Source: Nitrosarchaeum sp. (lineage in GTDB: Archaea > Thermoproteota > Nitrososphaeria > Nitrososphaerales > Nitrosopumilaceae). Taken from it: a stretch of DNA of 5,617 nt. The stretch is taken from positions 1 through 5,617 of the forward strand of contig JACRND010000064.1 of assembly GCA_016234975.1 (NCBI GenBank). Direction: 5' to 3'. Below are positions 1 to 5,617 of the stretch, in pieces; positions within the stretch are counted from its first letter, which is position 1, and every line of letters starts with the position of its first letter. Both the position numbers and the translations under genes were made by a program. Below the pieces are notes generated by a model. It was not told the DNA's origin. It worked only from the letters and a program-made list of their open reading frames with translations, and made no database searches.

Positions 1-1050
1 TTTCTTGTTGGTGATCCTGGTACCGCAAAAAGTGAGATGTTAAAATTTTGTGCAAGAATAGCACCAAGAGGACTGTATACATCTGGTCGAGGTTCAACAG
101 CAGCAGGTCTTACAGCAGCCGTAGTTCGTGATAAGACAGGAATTATGATGTTAGAGGCAGGTGCTGTAGTTCTTGGTGATCAGGGTCTTGTATGTATTGA
201 TGAGTTTGATAAGATGAAACCCGAAGACAGAAGTGCACTGCACGAAGTTATGGAACAACAATCTGCGAGTATTGCAAAAGGTGGTATAGTTGCTACCCTA
301 AACGCAAGAACATCAATTTTAGCAGCTGCAAACCCAATGTATGGAAAATATGATCCATTCAAAAATATCACGGAAAATGTGAATTTGCCAATTCCATTAT
401 TGACTAGATTTGACTTGATTTTTGTAGTACGTGATATCCCTGGAAGAGAAAAAGATGAAAAAATTGCCAGACACATTATCGAGTTACATACTCCTCAGGG
501 AACTGACAAGCGTTCTGTAATTGATGTGGATACTCTAACAAAATATCTTTCATATGCAAAAAGATCTAGCCCTGATTTGACAAAAGAAGCCGAAGAAAAG
601 ATTCTGGAATACTATCTCCAAATGAGAAATGTAGAATCTGAAGAAATGATCACCGTAACTCCTAGGCAGCTAGAAGGTATTATTAGACTTTCAACTGCCA
701 GAGCAAGATTGCTCATGAAAGATAAAGTAGAAGAAGAAGATGCAGAACGAGCAATATTTCTGATTCAAAGCATGCTTCAGGATGCAGGTGTTGATGTTAA
801 TACTGGCAAAGTAGATCTTGGAGTTTTACAAGGAAGACCAAGAAGTGAAGTATCAAAGATGCAACTATTCATGGATGTTCTAAAATCAATGGAAGGTGAC
901 AATAAGGTTGCAGTTGAAGAAAGAGCATTTGTAAAAGAACTGGAAAAGACAGAAAAATTTACTGAAGAAGAAGCACGAAATTACAGCCGAAGAATGCTCC
1001 GCGAAGCATCTATTTATGAATCAAAACCCGGTCATTATAACCGAGTATGA
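1..1050 (+). CDS. mcm: MCM replicative DNA helicase, C-terminal half (5' partial)
   Basis: This is the ATPase and C-terminal part of the archaeal MCM helicase, the hexameric motor that unwinds DNA at the replication fork. The frame is open from base 1, so the start and the N-terminal DNA-binding domain (about 340 residues in the family) lie outside the window; the first ATG, at 37, is internal because it falls after Walker A. In partial numbering, Walker A is GDPGTAKS (4-11), Walker B is CIDEFDKM with D67/E68, the sensor 1 asparagine is N111 (AAANP), the arginine finger is R136 (LLTRFD), and the sensor 2 arginine is R222 (TPRQLEG). Lysine- and glutamate-rich residues from about 265 to the end fit the usual C-terminal winged helix. 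All AAA+ catalytic residues in view are intact, with no intein or frameshift. Its TGA overlaps the hel308 ATG as ATGA, suggesting coupled translation of a replication/repair pair. Confidence 0.97.
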   Translation, partial: FLVGDPGTAKSEMLKFCARIAPRGLYTSGRGSTAAGLTAAVVRDKTGIMMLEAGAVVLGDQGLVCIDEFDKMKPEDRSALHEVMEQQSASIAKGGIVATLNARTSILAAANPMYGKYDPFKNITENVNLPIPLLTRFDLIFVVRDIPGREKDEKIARHIIELHTPQGTDKRSVIDVDTLTKYLSYAKRSSPDLTKEAEEKILEYYLQMRNVESEEMITVTPRQLEGIIRLSTARARLLMKDKVEEEDAERAIFLIQSMLQDAGVDVNTGKVDLGVLQGRPRSEVSKMQLFMDVLKSMEGDNKVAVEERAFVKELEKTEKFTEEEARNYSRRMLREASIYESKPGHYNRV

Positions 1051-2117
1051 AAATAGAAAAACTAGATCTTCCAAAACCTGCAATTGATTTTCTATTATCT
1101 GAAGGATTTTCTAAATTATATCCTCCTCAATCTGATTGCGTTGATGCTGGATTACTAGATGGAAAAAGTATACTGGTTTCTGCACCTACTGCAAGTGGAA
1201 AAACCCTTACCGCAATACTTGCAATGATTAGTTATATTTCAAAAAACGATGGTAAGGTCATTTATCTTAGTCCTCTGAGAGCATTAGCTGCTGAAAAATT
1301 TACAGAATTTAAAAAACTGGAAAAAGTTGAGTTAGGGAAAAAAATCAGAGCAGGTATTGCTACTGGTGATTTTGAAAATCTTGAAAAAAATCTTGAAAAA
1401 AATAACATATTAGTTTTAACAAATGAGAAGATGGATTCTATAATCCGACATGGTGCTGAATGGATCGATGATATCGGATTGGTTATTGCAGATGAAATTC
1501 ATCTTATTGGTGATGAAAGTAGAGGGCCAACATTAGAGATGATCTTAACAAAACTGAAACTATTGGCATCTAAACCCCAAATTGTAGGTCTTAGTGCAAC
1601 AATAACAAATTCTGATGAAATCGCAAAATGGCTTGATTGTATATTGGTAAAAAATGACTGGAGGCCTGTACCTCTTTCTGAGGGCGTATATGACGCAGGA
1701 GAAGTAACCATGAGTGATGGCAAAAAATTTGAAGTTGAGCCTAGTATTCGTGGAATTCCTATTGATCTAGGTGTACAATCAGTAAAAGATGGAGGTCAAT
1801 CATTAGTTTTTGCAGAAACTAGGACTCGTTCAAAAGCACTTGCAACAAAGGCTGCTGATATTATTTCACAATTTCTAGAAAAAAAAGAATCCGAAGAACT
1901 AGAAAAGATTTCAAAAAAAATTCTATCAAATAATGAGCATACTGAATTGGTAAAAACTCTTGCAATATTGATAAAGAAAGGTGTTGCATTTCACCATGCT
2001 GGATTGAATCAGAATTGCAGAGATACAATAGAAACTGAATTTCGTAAAGGGACGATCAAACTACTATCTTCTACACCAACTTTAGCTGCAGGTGTAAGCC
2101 GGAAGACCACAATATGA
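1047..2117 (+). pseudogene. hel308: Hel308 helicase, N-terminal part, cut off at motif V by a frame-changing deletion
   Basis: This is the N-terminal part of Hel308, an archaeal superfamily 2 (Ski2-like) 3'-5' DNA helicase acting at stalled forks. The ATG overlaps the mcm stop. Visible motifs: Q-motif region around YPPQ (25-28), motif I APTASGKT (46-53), Ia SPLRALA, Ib TNEKMDS, motif II DEIH (149-152), motif III SAT (183-185), motif IV VFAETRTRSKA, the FHHAGLN segment, and motif V STPTLAAGV ending at residue 350 (base 2096). In the family, an NLPAR-type sequence and about 35 residues should follow before motif VI. Here six unrelated residues (SRKTTI) precede a TGA at 2115-2117. The conserved protein resumes in another frame at 2098. 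Taken literally, the product has RecA domain 1 and most of domain 2 but lacks motif VI, the winged helix, the ratchet and the HhH domains, so it should not work as a helicase. An assembly or sequencing error is a strong alternative. Confidence 0.9.
1379..1402 (+). repeat. 12-bp perfect tandem duplication inside hel308
   Basis: The unit TCTTGAAAAAAA occurs twice back to back (1379-1390 and 1391-1402). It keeps the frame and encodes a repeated Leu-Glu-Lys-Asn step in the stretch ENLEKNLEKNN, between the ATGDF segment and motif Ib. Each copy ends in seven adenines. This spot lies in a loop of RecA domain 1 that varies among family members, so the extra four residues are probably tolerated. Replication slippage is the likely origin. 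Confidence 0.8.
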
Positions 2118-3066
2118 TAATTATGGAGAATCAATTATTGTTGGAAACGGAAACAGTGAAGATCTAATGGAATACTATGTCCACGGAGAACCTGAACCTA
2201 TTGTATCAAAAATTGCAGATGATAAATCATTGAGAACTAATGTGTTGAGTGTAATTGTAACAAATCCTGGAATTAAAAAAGAAGAAATTCTAGATTTCTT
2301 TTTGCAAACATTAGGAGGGTTACAATCAAGAAAAGCAACAATAAAGTTTGCAATTGATATTTCTTTACGATTCCTCACAAATGCATTTTTAATAATTAAA
2401 AAAGGTGAAAGATATGCTGCAACAGAATTTGGAAAAAAAACATCAATGCTATACATTGATCCACTTACAGCAACTTACTTTAGAGATGCAATTGAAAATG
2501 TATCAAAAGAAAGGAAACATACTTTTGGATTTTTACATTTGATTTCAAATTGCGAGGAATTTTTTCCCAAATTTTTCCTTAGACAAAAAGACTATGAAAC
2601 TGCAAGTTTGATGATAGAGAATAATTCTTCTGAGCTTTTAGCACCAATATCAGAATATGATTGCTCTAGAAGTTTACTTGCTTTACAGTCTTGGGTTACA
2701 GAATCCTCTGAATTGACTCTTTCTGATAATCTTGGAATTGAGTCTGGTGACATGCATAGGATGGTTGAGACTGCAGATTGGCTATCCTACTGTCTTAGAG
2801 AAATTTCAAAACATGTTGAGCGTGTAGATCTACTTGATGAATTGGAGAACCTACGAAGACGAATTGTATATGGTATTAGAGAGGAGTTATTAGATTTAGT
2901 TAAAGTAAAGGGAATTGGACGAATAAGGGCAAGAGTGCTCTATAAACATGGAATTAAGACTCTTGATGATTTAGCAAATATTCCTGTGAATAAATTAGCA
3001 GAAATAGATAAAATTGGTTCAACCATTGCAGATAACATAAAGTCCGAGTTACGTAAGGTTAGATAA
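2098..3066 (+). pseudogene. hel308: Hel308 helicase, C-terminal part, displaced frame (end of motif VI, winged helix, ratchet, HhH)
   Basis: This is the remainder of the same Hel308. Homology begins at 2098 with AGRPQYDNYGE, the tail of motif VI (normally GRAGRP), right after an in-frame TAA at 2095-2097. No start codon is available for it there; the first in-frame ATG is at 2167, inside conserved sequence and without an evident ribosome-binding site, so it is unlikely to be a natural start. In order come the end of RecA domain 2, a winged helix (about 2260-2460), the ratchet domain with its long helix near 2740-2810 (GDMHRMVETADWLSYCL), and a C-terminal helix-hairpin-helix whose GIGRIRAR segment (2911-2934) carries the family's RAR motif. 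About 322 residues here plus 350 upstream, with some 35-37 missing, gives roughly 709, the usual Hel308 length. The conserved state of this half argues that any deletion is recent or technical. The TAA abuts the next gene's start. Confidence 0.9.
3056..3059 (+). promoter_or_regulatory. Shine-Dalgarno-like AGGT before the TTG start at 3067
   Basis: AGGT lies seven bases before the TTG at 3067 and matches part of the archaeal GGAGGTGATC consensus. It supports TTG as the real start; the next ATG in that frame is about 40 codons in, beyond the first membrane helix. The motif is short, so the support is modest. Confidence 0.35.
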
Positions 3067-4059
3067 TTGGCTGAATTGATAATACCTGCAATAGTTTCAT
3101 GCATTATTGCATTTTTTACAGTATACGTTTCCACTCCACCTCTAATAAAATTTCTACAAAAAAGAAATCTTGCAGTCAAAGATATGAACAAAAAAGATCA
3201 TGTAATGGTAGTAAGACCAGGAGGCCCTTCAATTATTGCTGGAATTATTATATCTGAACTAGTTTTGTATGGATTTTTCCAGATTAATGAAATTCTTGCA
3301 ATAATCATTACTAGTTTTATTGCATTTGTGATTGGTTATGTAGATGATAGAAAAGTTATGGGTGGATGGTTTAAACCAGCTGCTTTGGTAATTGCATCAC
3401 TGCCAATAATTTTACTTGGCACATATGATTCTAATTTGTCATTTCCTTTATTTGGTACAGTCCAAATACCTGCTCTTTATCTTGGACTCATAATTTTTAT
3501 GATTCCAATTACAGGTAATACGATTAACTCCATTGATGTACTAAATGGTGTAGCAAGCGGTTTTATGATTATTGCAAGTTTTTCATTAAGTATAGCGTTA
3601 TTTATTTTACAAAACTATGAAATAGCAATAATCAGTTTGCCGTTAGGATTTGTTTCACTGGCATTTTACAAATACCATAAAATCCCAAGCAAGATATTTC
3701 CTGGAGATTCTGGTGCTTTAACTTTGGGTGCCATGTATGGTGCAATTGCAATTATAGGTCATGTGGAAATTATTGCAGCAGTTGCACTTTTACCTGCTGT
3801 AGTTAACTCATTTTTGTTTCTATCAAGCATGAAACGAATTGTAGAACACAGACAAATCAAAGGAAAGCCTGTAGAACATACTGACGATTTCAAACTAAAA
3901 GCAACCGATGATAAAACTGCCCCTGTAACACTAGTGAGGCTAATACTTGCAGGTGGACCATTATCTGAAAAACAAGTTGGATATGCAATTTTCAAACTAG
4001 CTATTTTTTCAGGAATACTTGCAATAATTACTGCATTTATGATGAGAGTGTTAATTTGA
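3067..4059 (+). CDS. GlcNAc-1-phosphate transferase-like membrane enzyme (glycosyltransferase family 4, Alg7/AglH/MraY superfamily)
   Basis: This is a polytopic integral membrane protein of 330 residues. Family members transfer a sugar-1-phosphate, usually GlcNAc-1-P from UDP-GlcNAc, to a polyprenyl or dolichyl phosphate on the cytoplasmic face, the first committed step in building lipid-linked glycans. Family signatures are in order: a first membrane helix (about 4-22), the loop KDMNKKDH with RPGG (38-53), the DD pair (D93/D94) in GYVDDRK, NSIDVLNG (154-161), FPGDSG (211-216), and a cytoplasmic loop of about 30 residues rich in charge and histidine (KRIVEHRQIKGKPVEHTDD, before the last helix). 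The closest role is AglH/Alg7-like N-glycan initiation, but the exact substrate cannot be read from sequence. TTG is chosen as start because it directly follows the hel308 stop, has an AGGT upstream, and is needed to include the first helix. The end overlaps the next gene as TTGA. Confidence 0.9.
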   Translation: MAELIIPAIVSCIIAFFTVYVSTPPLIKFLQKRNLAVKDMNKKDHVMVVRPGGPSIIAGIIISELVLYGFFQINEILAIIITSFIAFVIGYVDDRKVMGGWFKPAALVIASLPIILLGTYDSNLSFPLFGTVQIPALYLGLIIFMIPITGNTINSIDVLNGVASGFMIIASFSLSIALFILQNYEIAIISLPLGFVSLAFYKYHKIPSKIFPGDSGALTLGAMYGAIAIIGHVEIIAAVALLPAVVNSFLFLSSMKRIVEHRQIKGKPVEHTDDFKLKATDDKTAPVTLVRLILAGGPLSEKQVGYAIFKLAIFSGILAIITAFMMRVLI

Positions 4060-4286
4060 AGATAGGACTTTTTGGATTTTTGTTTGTAATGTGGGTTTTG
4101 ATTCTTACTGGAGGAGGAATTCTAGTGACAATCTTGGGTCCTTTTTCTATCACTGGTTACGGTGATTTTGATTTGTTATTAACTTCTACACTTAAAGCAA
4201 TCATTGCAATAATTCTCGTAGTAGTTTGGATTCTGATATTGTCAAAATTAAAAAATTGGATATTTAAAAAAGAGATAAAATCTTAG
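4056..4286 (+). CDS. Small two-helix membrane protein of unknown function
   Basis: I do not recognise this 76-residue protein. It has two hydrophobic segments, about residues 4-27 (phenylalanine-, leucine- and glycine-rich) and 46-63 (isoleucine/valine-rich), joined by a short loop with GYGDFD. The C-terminal tail is strongly basic (KLKNWIFKKEIK), which by the positive-inside rule puts that end in the cytoplasm and suggests a hairpin with both termini inside. The TTG start overlaps the stop of the GlcNAc-1-P transferase gene as TTGA, so translation is probably coupled and the protein may be an accessory or stabilising partner of that enzyme; this is inference from position only. The reading frame is real rather than a shadow: nothing is coded opposite it and its hydrophobic pattern is coherent. 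Its TAG overlaps the stop of the convergent acetyltransferase gene. Confidence 0.75.
   Translation: MKIGLFGFLFVMWVLILTGGGILVTILGPFSITGYGDFDLLLTSTLKAIIAIILVVVWILILSKLKNWIFKKEIKS
4266..4280 (-). terminator. Possible oligo-T terminator for the minus-strand sugar operon
   Basis: Just past the acetyltransferase stop, the minus strand reads TTTT, ATCTC, then TTTTTT (4280 to 4266). Archaeal RNA polymerase terminates at such U-rich stretches without needing a hairpin. The tract lies inside the 3' end of the opposing membrane-protein gene. The local DNA is AT-rich, so chance is possible. Confidence 0.35.
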
Positions 4287-4759
4287 CTTTCCATCCACTG
4301 TCTTTGTTTTTTATCATATTCTTTACGTGTGTATCTTATTGTAGCTGGAACTCCTATAACTACAGAATCTTCTGGGACATCTCTGGTTACTACTGCACCC
4401 ATAGCAACAACACTGTTCTTTCCAATGGTTACTCCTGCTTTGATGACAGCCCTTGCTCCAATCACTGCATTATCCTCTATGGTAACTCCAATCATTTTAT
4501 CACACATTGGATATGGATCATTTGTTAGTACAACTGCAGGTCCTATGAATACATTTTTTCCAATTCTTGAGAGCGGTGGAATATATGCTTGTCCTTCTAT
4601 CTTTGTATTCTCCCCAATTTTTACATTATAATCAATATGTACAAGCGAACCAATCTTTACGTTGTTCCCGATTTCTACATTATCTCCAATATACGAAAAA
4701 TGCCAAATCTTGACATTATCGCCAACTTTTGCTTTTTCTGAAATGAAATTAGTAACCAA
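4283..4759 (-). CDS. Left-handed beta-helix sugar N-acetyltransferase, WbpD/WlbB-like
   Basis: This 158-residue protein is built almost entirely of hexapeptide repeats (pattern [IV]-G-x-[NG]-[VT]-x, from about residue 12 to 137), the fold of trimeric acetyl-CoA-dependent acyltransferases. The start of the helix with W19-H20-F21, the GPAVVLTNDPYP segment (73-84) and the closing GVPA resemble WbpD/WlbB enzymes, which acetylate the 3-amino group of UDP-2-acetamido-3-amino-3-deoxy-glucuronate on the way to diacetamido sugars. The oxidoreductase two genes upstream, matching the WbpB step, supports this; substrate identity is inference, and another amino-sugar acetyltransferase is possible. The start is TTG: an in-frame TAA lies immediately upstream, so no earlier start exists. 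The gene begins five bases after the Trm112-like stop and ends with its TAA overlapping the stop of the convergent gene. Confidence 0.9.
   Translation of the reverse strand: MVTNFISEKAKVGDNVKIWHFSYIGDNVEIGNNVKIGSLVHIDYNVKIGENTKIEGQAYIPPLSRIGKNVFIGPAVVLTNDPYPMCDKMIGVTIEDNAVIGARAVIKAGVTIGKNSVVAMGAVVTRDVPEDSVVIGVPATIRYTRKEYDKKQRQWMES
4303..4312 (+). terminator. Possible oligo-T terminator for the plus-strand operon
   Basis: TTTGTTTTTT begins 17 bases after the stop of the small membrane protein and is the first marked T-rich tract downstream of the plus-strand block. It lies inside the 3' end of the opposing acetyltransferase gene and mirrors the tract on the other strand. There is no clear stem-loop, as is usual for archaea. 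Base composition makes this a tentative call. Confidence 0.35.
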
Positions 4760-4763
4760 TTAT

Positions 4764-4768
4764 ATCAC
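4764..4768 (-). promoter_or_regulatory. Shine-Dalgarno-like GTGAT before the TTG start of the acetyltransferase
   Basis: On the minus strand GTGAT (4768 to 4764) sits four bases before TTG 4759-4757 and matches the 3' part of the GGAGGTGATC consensus. It overlaps the TGA stop of the upstream Trm112-like gene, so the stop doubles as part of the binding site. Together with the in-frame TAA next to it, this fixes the start. Confidence 0.4.
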
Positions 4769-5034
4769 AAATGCCATGGGTTTGCCATAGTAATAATTTT
4801 TTCAGGTAAGTTTTGCTTGTTGCTTGTAAGAAATTCTATCTCTTGTTCCTTATTTCTTAATTCATCTGGTAACATTATTGGTATTTCCTCAATTATGGGA
4901 TAAAATCTGGAGCATTTGGAACAAAATAATGCCCCTTCTGAAACAACATTGTTTTTTTCTTTAATTTCGTATAATTCTAAAGGATAATTTTTGTCTATAG
5001 GACATGCTAAAATACCCATCATTGTTTTGTTCAT
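4765..5034 (-). CDS. Trm112-like small protein
   Basis: This 89-residue protein has the Trm112p/UPF0434 fold signature: an N-terminal ILACP (C11), a CSKC knuckle (C38, C41), then RFYPIIEEIPIMLPDE. In archaea and eukaryotes Trm112 binds and activates methyltransferases that modify tRNA, rRNA or release factor; bacterial relatives such as YcaR are encoded among envelope-sugar genes. Only three of the four cysteines of the classic zinc site are present (CPIDK in place of CPxxC), as I recall also for some archaeal members, so zinc binding is uncertain. A tail of about 30 residues follows the domain and ends in LPEKIITMANPWHL. The ATG overlaps the oxidoreductase stop as ATGA and the acetyltransferase begins five bases after its stop, placing it firmly in the sugar operon. 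It could be a general methyltransferase partner or a dedicated helper of the pathway. Confidence 0.85.
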   Translation of the reverse strand: MNKTMMGILACPIDKNYPLELYEIKEKNNVVSEGALFCSKCSRFYPIIEEIPIMLPDELRNKEQEIEFLTSNKQNLPEKIITMANPWHL

Positions 5035-5617
5035 TTTAAATCCAGATAAATCGGAATTCCTTTTTGGCTAGATAAAAGTGCAGCTTCTGCTATTTTTGTT
5101 ACATTTACTGCTTGTTGTGATTTAACAACTACGTCATTTTTTCCTTCTATAGATCCTAAGAAACTTTGGATCTCTAATAATAACGGCTCTTGTTTTTCAT
5201 TGCGTGGAATTTCAGTTTCTTCTTTTTTCTCTACTTTTACTTCCTGTGAAATAAAATCTGATGTGATTATTGCATCCGTACAAACTGCAGTAAATGTCCT
5301 GACTCTCTTTGGTGTAATCCAATTTGATGAAATAATTGCTACTTTGTCATTTTTGTATCCTAGCATTATGCTTGCAAAATCTTCATGCTCATGATTTATT
5401 CTGCCTGATCTTGCAAAAACCACTTGAGGCATATCGTCAAACAACCAATTTGCAGTGTCTATATCGTGTACAGAAGTGTCATAAATTATTCCAACATCTT
5501 TGATGTGAAGAGGCATCCTATTTTCTCGATGAAATTCGAGCATTACCAGTTCTCCAAACTTTCTTTCTTTAACAAATTTTTTCACAATATCTACTGCAGG
5601 ATTAAAACGTTCAATAT
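5031..5617 (-). CDS. Gfo/Idh/MocA-family sugar dehydrogenase, C-terminal part (5' partial)
   Basis: This is the C-terminal 195 residues of a predicted NAD(P)-dependent oxidoreductase; the N-terminal Rossmann domain (roughly 120 residues) lies beyond the right edge. The frame stays open to the window end, and the residues there read IERFNPAVDIVKKF, the family's usual ERFNPAV segment, so the GTG at 5585 is not the true start. The catalytic motif is DTSVHDID, with histidine at 5468-5466, the counterpart of the HxxxD/HDxD residues that act on the sugar. The following beta-sheet domain ends in a helix and IPIYLDL, as in relatives. Linked to a WbpD-like acetyltransferase, it may act like WbpB, oxidising C3 of a UDP-acetamido uronic acid so that an aminotransferase can act; that enzyme is not in view. 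The stop overlaps the Trm112-like ATG. Confidence 0.92.
   Translation of the reverse strand, partial: IERFNPAVDIVKKFVKERKFGELVMLEFHRENRMPLHIKDVGIIYDTSVHDIDTANWLFDDMPQVVFARSGRINHEHEDFASIMLGYKNDKVAIISSNWITPKRVRTFTAVCTDAIITSDFISQEVKVEKKEETEIPRNEKQEPLLLEIQSFLGSIEGKNDVVVKSQQAVNVTKIAEAALLSSQKGIPIYLDLK

Noticed and set aside
180..476. Minus-strand open frame opposite mcm
   Set aside because: It lies fully within conserved MCM ATPase coding sequence and reads as antisense with no recognisable motif.
37..1050. MCM starting at ATG 37
   Set aside because: Walker A (GDPGTAKS) is encoded before it in the same frame, so the ATG is internal.
1913..1920. A8 run in hel308 as a possible frameshift site
   Set aside because: The Hel308 frame continues unchanged through it to motif V, so no indel is visible here.
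2090..2170. Programmed ribosomal frameshift or intron/intein explaining the hel308 frame change
   Set aside because: There is no slippery run at the junction, and the sequence is too short rather than too long: about 36 conserved residues are absent, so neither recoding nor splicing could rebuild the protein.
2167..3066. Independent gene starting at ATG 2167
   Set aside because: Hel308 homology in the same frame extends upstream to 2098, and no ribosome-binding site or spacer precedes the ATG; it is the C-terminal part of the broken gene.
4304..4631. Plus-strand open frames opposite the acetyltransferase
   Set aside because: Their translations lack any coherent family signature, while the minus strand shows regular hexapeptide repeats; they are shadows of it.
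5031..5585. Complete 184-aa protein starting with GTG at 5585
   Set aside because: The frame is open to the window edge and the residues upstream (IERFNPAVDI) are conserved Gfo/Idh sequence, so the gene is cut by the edge.

Overview
The window looks like chromosomal DNA of an AT-rich ammonia-oxidising archaeon of the Nitrosopumilus/Nitrosarchaeum type (Thaumarchaeota/Nitrososphaerota). This rests on three things: archaeal information-processing proteins (MCM, Hel308), a low GC content (about one third by eye), and dense gene packing with overlapping stop/start codons and several TTG starts. The lineage is inferred from the style of the proteins, not from a search.

Left block, plus strand, 1-4286. 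The window opens inside the ATPase domain of an MCM replicative helicase (1-1050). Hel308 repair helicase follows with an ATGA overlap (1047-3066). Next is a polytopic GlcNAc-1-phosphate transferase-like enzyme (3067-4059), which starts with TTG directly after the Hel308 stop. Last is a 76-aa two-helix membrane protein (4056-4286), joined by a TTGA overlap. The four are probably co-transcribed, linking replication and repair genes to the first step of lipid-linked glycan assembly. No internal promoter is evident.

The main anomaly is in hel308. Its two halves are clearly one protein, but at about 2096-2098 the reading jumps from the end of helicase motif V straight to the end of motif VI in another frame. 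About 105-111 bp seem to be missing (length 2 mod 3). As written, the gene is broken in RecA domain 2. It is either a real inactivating deletion or an assembly or sequencing error.

Right block, minus strand, 5617-4283. Reading leftwards: the C-terminal part of a Gfo/Idh/MocA-type sugar oxidoreductase (runs off the right edge), a small Trm112-like protein (ATGA overlap), and a left-handed beta-helix N-acetyltransferase of WbpD/WlbB type (5-nt gap). Oxidoreductase plus acetyltransferase suggests synthesis of an acetamido sugar nucleotide for surface polysaccharide or protein glycosylation, which fits the convergent GlcNAc-1-P transferase.

The two blocks converge with stop codons overlapping at 4283-4286, and each strand has an oligo-T tract inside the end of the opposing gene. 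No tRNA, rRNA, CRISPR array, insertion sequence or gene-free stretch over 300 bases was seen.
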